A DNA stretch of 32,523 nt from Singulisphaera sp. GP187 (GTDB lineage Bacteria > Planctomycetota > UBA1135 > UBA2386). The position numbers were made by a program, and so were the translations under genes. How positions within the stretch are numbered: position 1 is the first letter of the stretch; each line of letters starts with the position of its first letter. Of the stretch, positions 1 to 8,614 are shown in pieces. The notes below the pieces were generated by a model that was not told where the DNA came from, ran no database searches, and saw only the letters and a list, made by a program, of their open reading frames with translations. The DNA lies in the NCBI GenBank assembly GCA_945871815.1, contig CAMBXM010000027.1, positions 1 to 32,523 on the forward strand. The letters run 5' to 3'.

Positions 1-2581
1 TTGCGATCTCGACCTTCTCTTGGTGGTAGGTCGAACTGCTGCGTTCCCGCAGCGAGGCATAGCTGCCCGCGGGCACCAGGACTTCCGCTTCCGCGGCCAC
101 ATCCCCTGCGCGCACCAGCTCGCACCGATCAAACGCTAGAGCGCCGCCGTCGAGGATCTCGAACTGTAGCGAGCGCGCCTTGCCGTGCGCGAAGTGCACA
201 GGCACGGTGGCATCGATCGACAACCGCGCATCGGCAAACGGCAGCATCGTCAGCACTGCACCATCGACGGCAACGGCAAGCACGCCGCGGCCGCGCAGGG
301 CGCGAGCGCGCAGCCGCAGGTCGAACCGACCGGTCTCGCGCGGCAGCGTGAAGTCGAACTGCTGCGGCCACCGCGGCGCTTCCCCGAACGCGAGCTGCGA
401 CGGCACGGCGCTGCGAGTCCGTTGCGATCCCGATTGAACCGGGAACGCGAACGCGTAACCACCCTCGCCGCGGCGGCCACCGCCGAGCAGGTCGAGTTCG
501 AGCGTTCGCAGCTCCTCGGCATCGGGACGTCCACCGAAGAACCGAGTACGAACAAAGCTGTCGGCGATGCGGACGGCGCTGGAGGCACCGTTGCTGCTGC
601 TGGAGCCAAATCGTGCCAGGCCGGTGTTGTCCAACTCCAGGACTCCGCCGCTGCCCAACAGCCGGACGTGGTTATTGCGCAACTGCACCACCGCAGCGCC
701 CGCCGGAACGGTCTGCGCGAAGTCGGCGTGCACCTCTGGCAACAGCGCGCGCTGGGCACTGCGATAGCCGTCGAGGCCGGTCGCCGTGCAACGCGCGGCA
801 ACCGCTGCGACCAGCGGTTCGCTCGAGACTCCATGGACGTAGGCCAAGGTGTCGCTTGCCAACGCCGCCGGCCGCTGGCTCTGCCACAGCATCGCGCCAC
901 CGCGAAGGCGCCGCGTTCGAACGAAGTCCACCGCCTGCTGCGCGATCCAATCCGGATAGCTGCCGCCGGTGGTCGGCGCGGTTTCCCCGAACGCAAGAGG
1001 CAGCGTGACCGGCGTGCAATCGAGATACCCGAGCGGAAACCGCTCCGCCGGGAACCCATCGCGCCAGCCGTCAACGATGCCGAAGGCACGCAACTGGGAC
1101 GGGCGACCATCGCGGGCGTCAAGCGCCCCGATGCCGCCACTGAGCACCGGCACGCCCTCGCCTACTCGGGTCACGTGCACAGCGGGTTGGAAGTCCTGCA
1201 GCATCGCCGTACCGAGCCCGCGCTCGTCGTCAAACCACTCACGCAGCGCGACACCGTCGATGGCGCCGTCATGCAGCCGACGCACATCGGCCCATTCGCG
1301 ACCAAGGAACCGCAGGGACGCGAGTCGCACGCGCTTCTCCTGACCAAAGGGCGTCGAATCCAGCAGCGCCTCTACGAGCATCCCTCGAGCGTGAGCCTCG
1401 TGAGTGATGCGCTCGACGCCAGCGTCGCTCCACCCAGTTGCGAAGGCCGAGCCGCGGTAGTCCTTCGGCTTGGCCAGCGGATCGGCCTCGCCCCACGGCA
1501 GCGGCAAGCCCTGTTCGCGGTCGACGACGTCGAGCGAGAGCACAGAGGCTCCGGCCGCGTATGCCGGCAGCATGACCGATTCGAGAACCTGCTCCGGCGT
1601 GCGCGCCGATGGCAAGCCACGCGTATCGCGGTCGTGTACGGCAGCAACGATGCCCCAGTGTGCGAGCAACGGAGCGCCGGGCACTTCGCGATCCAGGAGC
1701 TCCGGCAGCGGCAGCAGCGCGGCAGGCTGCGGTGAGCCAGGCAGTAACCAGTAGCCGACCTGCGCCGTCGCACGATCGCGGAGCAGCCACTCTGAGGCCT
1801 TCTGCACGAACGCATTGCCGTTCTGCGCCAGCACGGCGTCAGGCGCGATGACATCCGGCTCGAGTCCGAGTCCGAGCACCGCGCCTTCGCCACAGGTCCA
1901 GCGAATCAGCACGGCCGCGGGCTGCACCTCGCCTTGGCCGTCGCGTTCGAGGGCCAGTTGACCGAGCACCTCGCCCTGCGCCGGCGGTCCCGCCGAATAG
2001 AGACAGAGGGCCGCGTCCACCGGCGCACCACCGCAGAGGTAGAACGCGTGCTCGCGCTGCGGCGCCGACTGCATGCCGGCCACGAGTTCTGGCGCGCGAC
2101 CCGACACGAGTTGGAATCCGAGCTTGGCTCGCCCTTCTGCGGTGCGTGAGTCGAAGCCCCAGCGAAACGTCGAGCGCACGTCGGGCGCACGGTCGTCGAG
2201 GCCGAGGTCGTGCGCGAGCGCAAGACCGTGGCCGAGCAGGAGCACGCGACCGCCGCGGTCGACGAAGGCACGGATCGCCGCCAAGGCCGCCTGGTCGAGC
2301 GCCTCGCGCGGCGGTCGCGGCCCGCCCGCGACGACCAGCGCGTCGAGTTCGAGCAAAGCGCTGGCGGCGGCCTCGCCGGCCCCCTTTCCGCTCGGAAAGG
2401 TCTGGCTGCGCAAGGTCGCCGCGCTGGTGACGGCGTGGGCGAGAGCCGGGGCGGGGAGCGATGTCGAGGTGGCGCCGTGAGGAGTGCGGCAGGACGTCAA
2501 CAGGGCGATGGCCAAGACCCCAGAGGCCCGGGCTCGCCCCCTTGCGGCGAAACTGCTGTGCGTCGATCCCATCGTTGGCAT
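1..2581 (-). CDS. Large exported lipoprotein, hypothetical (3' end outside window)
   Basis: An open minus-strand frame reads without a stop from an ATG at 2581 (alternative ATG at 2572) to the window edge, giving about 860 visible residues. Its composition is that of a real protein, whereas the other two minus frames are arginine-rich shadows. The N-terminus has a basic stretch, a hydrophobic run and a lipobox (LTSC, Cys about residue 31), so it is probably a lipoprotein. Residues about 75-125 have the alternating pattern of a class-I glutamine-amidotransferase-like/ThuA-like fold (ALVVAGG, then an acidic helix, then GGRVLLLGHG). Residues about 330-500 look like a sugar-hydrolase-type barrel (SVLSLDVVDRE, HARGMLVEALLD), and about 750-835 like a beta-sandwich. 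These domain assignments are inference; no catalytic motif was identified. No Shine-Dalgarno is evident. It is divergent from the metallo-hydrolase gene at 2653. Confidence 0.75.
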   Translation of the reverse strand, partial: MPTMGSTHSSFAARGRARASGVLAIALLTSCRTPHGATSTSLPAPALAHAVTSAATLRSQTFPSGKGAGEAAASALLELDALVVAGGPRPPREALDQAALAAIRAFVDRGGRVLLLGHGLALAHDLGLDDRAPDVRSTFRWGFDSRTAEGRAKLGFQLVSGRAPELVAGMQSAPQREHAFYLCGGAPVDAALCLYSAGPPAQGEVLGQLALERDGQGEVQPAAVLIRWTCGEGAVLGLGLEPDVIAPDAVLAQNGNAFVQKASEWLLRDRATAQVGYWLLPGSPQPAALLPLPELLDREVPGAPLLAHWGIVAAVHDRDTRGLPSARTPEQVLESVMLPAYAAGASVLSLDVVDREQGLPLPWGEADPLAKPKDYRGSAFATGWSDAGVERITHEAHARGMLVEALLDSTPFGQEKRVRLASLRFLGREWADVRRLHDGAIDGVALREWFDDERGLGTAMLQDFQPAVHVTRVGEGVPVLSGGIGALDARDGRPSQLRAFGIVDGWRDGFPAERFPLGYLDCTPVTLPLAFGETAPTTGGSYPDWIAQQAVDFVRTRRLRGGAMLWQSQRPAALASDTLAYVHGVSSEPLVAAVAARCTATGLDGYRSAQRALLPEVHADFAQTVPAGAAVVQLRNNHVRLLGSGGVLELDNTGLARFGSSSSNGASSAVRIADSFVRTRFFGGRPDAEELRTLELDLLGGGRRGEGGYAFAFPVQSGSQRTRSAVPSQLAFGEAPRWPQQFDFTLPRETGRFDLRLRARALRGRGVLAVAVDGAVLTMLPFADARLSIDATVPVHFAHGKARSLQFEILDGGALAFDRCELVRAGDVAAEAEVLVPAGSYASLRERSSSTYHQEKVEIA

Positions 2582-2640
2582 CGGTGCATCGACAGCCGGA
2601 CGCGAGAGCTTTAGCTCCGTTGCAAAAGTCGACACCGACG

Positions 2641-2645
2641 GGAGG
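2641..2645 (+). promoter_or_regulatory. Shine-Dalgarno of the metallo-hydrolase gene
   Basis: GGAGG lies 7 nt before the ATG at 2653 and fixes that start. Clear sites like this are uncommon in the window. Confidence 0.7.
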
Positions 2646-2652
2646 GTAGCCC

Positions 2653-3423
2653 ATGGCGAACGGAGGCCTCGCGCGGTTCTCTGTCCGCGTGGTTCCACCT
2701 CTGCCGAACGAAGCCGATCGCCTCTACTTCCGTCAGCTCCTGGCCGGTCGCGACTTTGCCGTGGGTGACCCGGTGGCGACGCAGATGCTGAACTTCGTCT
2801 ATGTCATCGGCGACGCTGTGACCAAGGAGTGCGTACTGGTCGACCCGTGCTACGCGGTTGCCGACCTATTGAGGATCTGCACGACTGCCGGCTACCGAGT
2901 GACCGGAGCCTTGGCGACGCATTACCACCCTGACCATGTCGGCGGCGACATGTACGGCCACAACCTCGAAGGCGTGCGCGAACTACTGTCGAAGTGCCCG
3001 TGCAAGATCCACGCGCAGCGACCCGAAGCACCGTGGATCCAACGCATCACTGGCTGCAGTGCGAGCGACCTTCAGCTCCACGACAGCGGCGACGTGGTGA
3101 AGGTGGGCGAGATCCCGATCACACTGATTCACACCCCGGGCCACACGCCCGGTTCGCAGTGCTTCTTGGTGCAAGACAAGTTGGTGTCGGGCGACACCTT
3201 GTTCTTGCAAGGGTGCGGACGCACCGACCTACCAGGCGGCGATCCGCGCCAGCTCTACCTATCGCTGACCCAAAAACTCAGCAAGGTGCCGGACTCGACG
3301 GTGCTCTACCCCGGTCATCTCTACGACCCGCGCCCGTTTGCAAACCTCGGCGACACGCGAAAGACCAACTTCGTGTTTCAACCCAAGAGCGAGGCCGAGT
3401 GGCTCTCGACGTTCGGCAACTGA
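2653..3423 (+). CDS. Metallo-beta-lactamase fold hydrolase (glyoxalase II / persulfide dioxygenase-like)
   Basis: A 256-residue MBL-fold enzyme, probably cytosolic as no signal peptide is seen. The metal-binding signature THYHPDH is at residues 89-95 (H90, H92, D94, H95); the later ligands are H164 in HTPGHTPG, D181 in SGDTLF and H222 in YPGH, so both metal sites are complete. The spacing resembles the glyoxalase II / ETHE1 persulfide dioxygenase branch, which acts on glutathione thioesters or persulfides. The substrate cannot be read from sequence. An insertion of about 25 residues (about 98-125) follows the first motif. The start is set by a good GGAGG. The SUI1-domain gene begins 8 nt after its stop, so the two are probably co-transcribed. 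Confidence 0.9.
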   Translation: MANGGLARFSVRVVPPLPNEADRLYFRQLLAGRDFAVGDPVATQMLNFVYVIGDAVTKECVLVDPCYAVADLLRICTTAGYRVTGALATHYHPDHVGGDMYGHNLEGVRELLSKCPCKIHAQRPEAPWIQRITGCSASDLQLHDSGDVVKVGEIPITLIHTPGHTPGSQCFLVQDKLVSGDTLFLQGCGRTDLPGGDPRQLYLSLTQKLSKVPDSTVLYPGHLYDPRPFANLGDTRKTNFVFQPKSEAEWLSTFGN

Positions 3424-3431
3424 CGCCCGCC

Positions 3432-3770
3432 ATGTCGCGCCTCGTCTACGACTCCGACCACGGCCGCATGTGCCCGAGGTGCCGAAAGGCCTCCGCGCAG
3501 TGTCGATGCGGCGAAGAGCTGTCGGCACCGAGCGGCGACGGCATCGTCCGGGTCCGTCGCGAAGTGCGGAACGGGAAGACGTTGACCGTGGTGCTCGGCG
3601 TCCTGTTGCGCAAGCCGGAGCTCGAAGCGCTCGGCAAACAGCTGAAGGCGAAGTGTGGAACCGGCGGCACCGTCAAGGACGGCGCCATCGAGTTGCAGGG
3701 CGACCATCGCGAACTGGTCGTCGGCTGCCTCGAAGCCAAGGGTCACACGGTCAAGCTCGCCGGCGGGTGA
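3432..3770 (+). CDS. yciH: SUI1/eIF1-domain translation factor, YciH-like
   Basis: A 112-residue protein matching the YciH/SUI1 family, which relates to archaeal and eukaryotic initiation factor 1 and is thought to influence start-site fidelity at the ribosome. The N-terminal segment carries a Cys cluster (CPRCRKASAQCRC, about residues 13-25) that could bind zinc. The SUI1 fold follows, with VRREVRNGKTLTVV, then LKAKCGTGGTVKDG and the closing LEAKGHTVKLAGG, the typical family ending. The ATG at 3432 lies 8 nt downstream of the metallo-hydrolase stop; no separate ribosome site is obvious. Family assignment is firm; the in vivo role in bacteria is poorly defined. Confidence 0.9.
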   Translation: MSRLVYDSDHGRMCPRCRKASAQCRCGEELSAPSGDGIVRVRREVRNGKTLTVVLGVLLRKPELEALGKQLKAKCGTGGTVKDGAIELQGDHRELVVGCLEAKGHTVKLAGG

Positions 3771-3878
3771 TCCTCGTGGCCATCGACCGCGAGCCGCCCC
3801 AGTAGAGAAACCGTCGAGAAGTGGTGTTCCAGCTGCTCTGCAAGCGAGGCCGAGCGACGACGGTCGAGGGCCGGAGCC

Positions 3879-4427
3879 CTAGGCGATGATGTCATCCACC
3901 GACGAACGATCGACGTCGAGGATGCACACCACGCGCGGCTCGGTGCCGAAGTTTGCGGCCTCATGCGTCGCTTGCCCGTCGAACACCATGCACTTGCCGG
4001 GACCCCAATGGATCGTCGTACCAGCGACACGCATGCCCGATTGCGGGTTGGTGAAGATGCCGAGGTGACAACGCAGCAAGTCGAGTTCGCCATTGCGGCC
4101 GTCGTTGTGCGGCACGATGTGCGTCCCGGGCAACATCATCGAGAACGCAGCGCGCTCGACACCCTTGATGCGGCTGATGATGCTCGCGGTGTTGGGCAAG
4201 CGCTTGGCGTGATCGGCACAGGCGCCCGCCAAGTGCCAACTCGGGTCGCGGCTATAGAAGACGTAGGTCTTCCATCCACCGGTGTAGCCTTCCTTCTGCG
4301 GCCACTCGTCGTAGTCCTCCACCGTCAGCTTGCTGGCTTCCGCGAGGATCTGCGGGAAGTGCTCCTCCAAGTATCGCGTGAACGGAAACGTCGGCGTTTC
4401 CCAGAGCATCTGCGGTTCGGTCGTCAT
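3879..4427 (-). CDS. Aspartyl/asparaginyl beta-hydroxylase-family dioxygenase (LpxO-like)
   Basis: A 182-residue protein of the Fe(II)/2-oxoglutarate aspartyl/asparaginyl beta-hydroxylase family (PF05118 type). The metal-binding histidines appear in HIVPHNDGRNG (H107) and FDGQATHEAAN (H155), and R165 in TEPRVV is placed to hold 2-oxoglutarate. The RCHLGI segment between them is also family-typical. Bacterial relatives include LpxO, which hydroxylates the secondary acyl chain of lipid A, and enzymes acting on peptides or other lipids, so the substrate is open. No signal peptide or membrane anchor is apparent, unlike many LpxO proteins. It is the last gene of a minus-strand series and lies 123 nt below the AlgJ-like gene, so may have its own promoter. 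It converges with the SUI1-domain gene. Confidence 0.85.
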   Translation of the reverse strand: MTTEPQMLWETPTFPFTRYLEEHFPQILAEASKLTVEDYDEWPQKEGYTGGWKTYVFYSRDPSWHLAGACADHAKRLPNTASIISRIKGVERAAFSMMLPGTHIVPHNDGRNGELDLLRCHLGIFTNPQSGMRVAGTTIHWGPGKCMVFDGQATHEAANFGTEPRVVCILDVDRSSVDDIIA

Positions 4428-4550
4428 GGCGGCGTGTGGAGGATGGTCGAGCTCATCGAGCGCAGGGTCAAGGGGGCAAGCCGAAGCTGTCGTTCGACAC
4501 TCAGAGTTGATTCGCTGGAATCCGCTCGGCCAGCCAGCGGACGCGCCGGT

Positions 4551-5762
4551 TCAAAGTCGCGGATCCTCCCACCCCGGCTCGAAGAACCCGCGCTCGACGA
4601 TTTCCCAGACCAGCAGCTTGGCTTTTGGCAGCGACGAGAGCTCGTCCAAGGCGGCCGCAATGGACGGAAGGCCGGTGGCACCGTCGCGTTCGATCGCGTG
4701 CACGGAACGGCGCAGCGCGAGGCGTAGAGCCGCGCCACCGCTGCTCTTGCTGAAACTCGTGCCCGCGAGAACGACCTCGGCATCGCGGTCGGAGGCAGGA
4801 AGTTCGCGCAGTCCATCCGGACCATTTCGCAGAACCTGATAACTGCGGTACGGCTCCAGCAATCCAAACGTCAAGGCACTGGCAGGGAGGCAACGCGGCG
4901 GCGGCCCCGGCACATCGATGGCAAGGAACCCGGCGCTGCCGACCAGGTCGCCGAGGACCGAGACCTCGTGCTGAGCCCCCAGAACCACGTCCTGGCGGGC
5001 AGCAAGCGTCCGATCGAGACCCGCCGCGGTGATCGCCGCCGCCACAGCGCCGGCGGCCGCCAGCGCCCCGATCGGTTCCCAATGCGAATCTCGCGGTTTG
5101 TAGACCGGCGCGTCCTGCGCCGCTCGCGCCTGCACGAGCACCGATTGCAGATCCACGGTCGCGATGCCGACTTCGCCCAGATCGGCCAACAGCTCGCCGT
5201 ACAGCGGTCGCATCGACTCTGGCATCTCCGACCCCTCGAAGGCGAGATCGGCATAGACGCGTTCTTTGTCGGGCACCACCATCACGAACAGTCGCAGACC
5301 GGCACCCTCGACGCGCGCTGCCACGGCCCGCAGCATCGACAAGCGCTTGGCTCGGCGCGCGCGCAACTGCGCTGGATCACGCCGCATGTTGGCGGCAGAA
5401 AACAACCAGCCGTCACGACCGAAGTGCACCTCGCGACTCTGCGGCACACCGAGCCGGAAGAGCATCTCGTTCCAGGTGCCGCGCAGCCAATACGTCACTG
5501 GTGAGGCCTCGCGCAGATAGCGCTCCATCGCCGTCATCCAGGTGCCGTCCAGCACGTTCGCGATGGACGCCGCCGGCGCTGGCACGTAGCTGCGGGTGCG
5601 AAACACCGGTTCGCCGTGACCGAGCACGAGGTGCCAAAGCAGGTGACAGGCGGGCACCCAGAGTGTGATCGCAGCAGCAAAGACCAGCACGTGCCACCGC
5701 ACGGCCCACTGGCCCGGCGTCTGCGCGCGCTCCTCGGTCCGAGATGGCAGCGTCGTGGTCAT
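4551..5762 (-). CDS. AlgJ/AlgX-like SGNH-fold O-acetylation protein
   Basis: A 403-residue protein with an N-terminal membrane anchor (about residues 25-48) and a periplasmic domain of the AlgJ/AlgX/DHHW family, which transfers or relays acetyl groups onto exported polysaccharide. Landmarks are HFGRDGWLF, MVVPDKERVY, the catalytic Asp-His pair in DSHWEPIGA and the Ser in LAGTSFSKS. The start at 5762 is chosen because its ATG overlaps the TGA of the MBOAT gene (TGATG), indicating translational coupling, and because it puts the anchor at the N-terminus; the open frame continues further upstream only inside the MBOAT gene. Together with its partner it forms the usual membrane acyltransferase/periplasmic transferase pair. 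The target glycan is unknown since no polysaccharide synthase lies nearby. Confidence 0.85.
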   Translation of the reverse strand: MTTTLPSRTEERAQTPGQWAVRWHVLVFAAAITLWVPACHLLWHLVLGHGEPVFRTRSYVPAPAASIANVLDGTWMTAMERYLREASPVTYWLRGTWNEMLFRLGVPQSREVHFGRDGWLFSAANMRRDPAQLRARRAKRLSMLRAVAARVEGAGLRLFVMVVPDKERVYADLAFEGSEMPESMRPLYGELLADLGEVGIATVDLQSVLVQARAAQDAPVYKPRDSHWEPIGALAAAGAVAAAITAAGLDRTLAARQDVVLGAQHEVSVLGDLVGSAGFLAIDVPGPPPRCLPASALTFGLLEPYRSYQVLRNGPDGLRELPASDRDAEVVLAGTSFSKSSGGAALRLALRRSVHAIERDGATGLPSIAAALDELSSLPKAKLLVWEIVERGFFEPGWEDPRL

Positions 5763-7141
5763 CAGAACTGAAAGTAGAGGAACGGGACGAAGTCGCTGGC
5801 GAGCAGTTGTCCGATCGCGGCGACGAACGCGACGAACACGAACAACATCACCAGCGGATGAAATCGTCGCACCAGCATCTCGCTGCGCGGCAGCGCGAAG
5901 GCGACGACCACGCCAAGGACGAGCGCCGAGTAGGCAATGCCCTGTTGCTGCCCCATCGCAGGCAACCAACCGAATCCGTGCCCACCAACCATGCCACTCC
6001 ACATGGTCATCACCTCGCCGACGCCATGGCCACGGAACAGCACCCAACCGAACACCACGACGACGAAGGTCAGCAGCACTTGCAACGGCCGTGGCAAGAA
6101 GTCGTACGGCACAGCCTTGCCACGCACGCGTTCGAGCACGAGCCAGAGAGCCTGCCAGCCACCCCACAGCAAGAACGTCCACTGCGCTCCATGCCAGAGC
6201 CCACCGAGCAACATCGTCACCACGAGATTGACGTAGGTGCGCCCCGATCCGAGCCGATTGCCACCGAGCGGCACATAGAGGTAGTCGCGCAGCCACGTCG
6301 ACAAGCTGATGTGCCAGCGCCGCCAGAACTCGGTGATGCTGTGCGCGCGATAGGGCGAGGCGAAGTTCTCGGGGAAGTGAAACCCGAGCATGCGGCCGAG
6401 CCCGACGGCCATGTCGCTATAGCCCGAGAAGTCGAAGTAGATCTGCACGGCGTAGGCGACCGCGCCGATCCACGAGGTCACGAAGCCAGGATCGCCTTGC
6501 CCGAACACCGAATCCGCGATCGGCGCCACGCGGTCGGCAATGAGTACCTTCTTGACGAAGCCGATGGCGAACAACATCACCCCGTCGGTGAAACCGACGA
6601 AGCTCGTCTGACGCGCGTGGAGATCGCTCTCGACATCCCGAAAGCGCACGATCGGTCCAGCAACGAGCTGCGGAAACAACGACACGAAACACAGCAAGTC
6701 GAGGAACGAACGCACCGGCTTCACCTCGCCGCGGTAGACGTCGATCGTGTAGCTCATCGACTGGAACGTGAAGAACGAGATGCCCACGGGCAGCAGAACT
6801 TCGTCCCATGCGATCGGCCAGGGCGCGACATCGTTCCAGGTGGCCGCCAGCAGATTCGCGTACTTGAACCACGCCAGCAGACCGAGGTTGCTGACAATCG
6901 AGATCCACAGCAGGGCGCGCCGATGCCGGCTCGTCCCTGGTTCGCCCATCGCCCGCGCAGCGCCGTAGTCGATCGCGATGCTCAGCAGCATCAACCCCAA
7001 GTAGTGCGGGCGCCACCAACCGTAGAACGCGAGGCTGCCGAGCGTGATCCAGAGGTTGCGCCAACGGATCGGCAGCGCGAAGTAGATCGGCAGGAACGCC
7101 GGCAAGAACCAGAACAGGAACAGGAACGATGCAAAGACCAT
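5762..7141 (-). CDS. MBOAT-family membrane O-acyltransferase (AlgI/PatA-like)
   Basis: A 459-residue polytopic membrane protein of the MBOAT family. AlgI, PatA and DltB members move acyl groups from a cytoplasmic donor to the outer face of the membrane. The invariant histidine is H317 in GGLWHGAQW; the conserved WRRWHISLS (H277), GISFFTFQS (120-127) and FDFSGYSD (236-243) segments are all present, so the enzyme looks intact. The ATG at 7141 starts directly with a hydrophobic helix (MVFASFLFLF); an upstream in-frame ATG at 7261 would add 40 unrelated Cys-rich residues and is rejected. Its stop overlaps the start of the AlgJ-like gene, supporting a functional pair for glycan O-acetylation. Confidence 0.93.
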   Translation of the reverse strand: MVFASFLFLFWFLPAFLPIYFALPIRWRNLWITLGSLAFYGWWRPHYLGLMLLSIAIDYGAARAMGEPGTSRHRRALLWISIVSNLGLLAWFKYANLLAATWNDVAPWPIAWDEVLLPVGISFFTFQSMSYTIDVYRGEVKPVRSFLDLLCFVSLFPQLVAGPIVRFRDVESDLHARQTSFVGFTDGVMLFAIGFVKKVLIADRVAPIADSVFGQGDPGFVTSWIGAVAYAVQIYFDFSGYSDMAVGLGRMLGFHFPENFASPYRAHSITEFWRRWHISLSTWLRDYLYVPLGGNRLGSGRTYVNLVVTMLLGGLWHGAQWTFLLWGGWQALWLVLERVRGKAVPYDFLPRPLQVLLTFVVVVFGWVLFRGHGVGEVMTMWSGMVGGHGFGWLPAMGQQQGIAYSALVLGVVVAFALPRSEMLVRRFHPLVMLFVFVAFVAAIGQLLASDFVPFLYFQF

Positions 7142-7273
7142 TTTGGAGGTCTCAGCCGCAGTCCACCAGGTTGCTCGGCACGGGGCGCAGCATGCCGAGG
7201 TCGCGGCCTCTTGGCACCTGCTCGTCTCGAATACCAAGGTAACGCGGGCGGTGCGACACACCGCAACCAGCGC

Positions 7274-8311
7274 CTACTGCACGGCGCGCAACAGCCCTTC
7301 CGCGGCCGCCACACCGCTGCGAAATCCGCCCTCGACCAGGCCCCCAGCGAGCGCATCCGACGCGAGCGCCAAACCTTGCTCGAGGTCGACCACCGCGGCG
7401 TCCGGCACGCAGGTGCCGCTGGCTACGGCGTAGCGCCAGCGGTGCCCCTTGCAGTGGACCATCGCCGGCAACGGCACGGCGAGCGCGCGCTCGAACGCAG
7501 CGACCAGTTCGCGCGCCGACGACTCTGGATCGCTTTCGAGCCGCTGCAAGGACCATTCTGGCGTCGCCTGCAGGACGTAGTTCGGTGTGCCATTGCGACC
7601 GGGCTTGCCGCCATCGTGCGCCGCAAAAGCCAAGGCCTCATCGGTCACGAACAACCCACCCTCTGCCTCGGGCACGACCCGTTCGAAGGCGATCATTGCG
7701 CAAAGGCATGGTCGCAACGAATCGCGCAGTGTGAATGCGGCAGCAGCGGCCAATCCGAACAGGCAACTCTGGGTCAGCAGCTGATGGGCCTGCGCCACCG
7801 GCACGGCCAGCAAGACCGCCGAGAACGGCCCACGCACCAATGCCTGTCCGGTGGAGTCCCGGCCACCGAGCCACCAGCCATCGCCGCCACGTTGCAGCCT
7901 CTCGACGCGAACCCGGCACTGCACGACGACGCCGCGAACGAGGTCCTGCACCAGGTCCCGCGCCAGTTGGCGCGGCAGCATGGACATGCGCGGAACGGCG
8001 ACTTCGCGCACGGCGTGCTCGCAGGGATCGCTGCCGAAGCTCCCGTTCAGCAACGTGCGAAACGGGCCGTTCCAGACCTGCACCAGCCCCTGGGCACGCA
8101 ACGGCGCGATCGCGGCGTCGAAGCCTGGGTCGCGCACCGTGAAGTACTGGGCTCCATGGTCAAACTGCAGCAGGCCGTCGCGACGCGTCGCGACACGCCC
8201 GCCAAGCCCTCGGCCCTTGTCGAAAATCTCGATCTCCACGCCGGCTCGGCGCAGCGTTCGCGCCGCAGCAATGCCGCCGATCCCGGCGCCGACGATCGCG
8301 ACAGTATTCAT
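7274..8311 (-). CDS. FAD-dependent oxidoreductase, renalase-like
   Basis: A 345-residue flavoprotein with an N-terminal Rossmann signature GAGIGG (residues 8-13), an acidic residue ending the second strand (IEIFDK) and the GLGGRVATRR segment. It has FDHGAQYFT after the first motif and the C-terminal GGLVEGGFRSGVAAAE, which together are typical of bacterial renalase-like amine oxidoreductases. Members oxidise reduced nicotinamide isomers or unknown substrates, so the reaction here is open. No signal peptide is present. It is upstream of, and co-directional with, the MBOAT gene but separated by 132 nt, so operon membership is uncertain. Confidence 0.88.
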   Translation of the reverse strand: MNTVAIVGAGIGGIAAARTLRRAGVEIEIFDKGRGLGGRVATRRDGLLQFDHGAQYFTVRDPGFDAAIAPLRAQGLVQVWNGPFRTLLNGSFGSDPCEHAVREVAVPRMSMLPRQLARDLVQDLVRGVVVQCRVRVERLQRGGDGWWLGGRDSTGQALVRGPFSAVLLAVPVAQAHQLLTQSCLFGLAAAAAFTLRDSLRPCLCAMIAFERVVPEAEGGLFVTDEALAFAAHDGGKPGRNGTPNYVLQATPEWSLQRLESDPESSARELVAAFERALAVPLPAMVHCKGHRWRYAVASGTCVPDAAVVDLEQGLALASDALAGGLVEGGFRSGVAAAEGLLRAVQ

Positions 8312-8614
8312 CGTGGTCTACCGAGCTACTTCTCGAGCTAGTTCTCCAGGCCCGCGCCAGCAGACGCGGACGGTGCGCGAAAAGGCGCCCACCGGGCCTT
8401 CTCGAAGCCGCAAAGGGGCACGGCGCGGCCACGACAGGAAGGCGAAGTCCGCGATGTCCACGCCCTTGGCCAACAACGCCCGAGCCCTCCCGGAAGCGCT
8501 CGCCGCGAGCGGGGCTGCCGCTTCTGCTCTGCGGCTTTCCAGCGGGCTGGGACGAAGCCCGCATCGGCGTGAGATCGCCTTTGTCCAGGCGCTGCGTACA
8601 CGGCCTGCGTGCGC
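8312..8614. other. Intergenic region without recognised gene
   Basis: About 300 bases lie between the small lipoprotein stop and the oxidoreductase start, both on the minus strand. Open frames here are extensions of shadow frames with no family-like composition. It should contain the oxidoreductase promoter, but I recognise no convincing motif, terminator or RNA gene. Confidence 0.5.

Noticed and set aside
185-1735. Long plus-strand open frame (516 codons)
   Set aside because: Antisense to the lipoprotein gene, which has natural composition and a signal peptide; this frame is Arg/Ala/Gln-rich with no family-like motif.
1839-2654. Minus-strand 271-codon frame
   Set aside because: Extremely Arg-rich; it is a frame-shifted shadow of the real lipoprotein gene on the same strand.
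5763-6296. N-terminal extension of the AlgJ-like frame
   Set aside because: Lies fully inside the MBOAT coding region in another frame and has Arg/Trp-rich shadow composition; the TGATG overlap defines the start at 5762.
5744-8341. 865-codon plus-strand open frame
   Set aside because: Antisense to the MBOAT and FAD oxidoreductase genes, both of which have intact family motifs. A long open antisense frame is expected at high GC.
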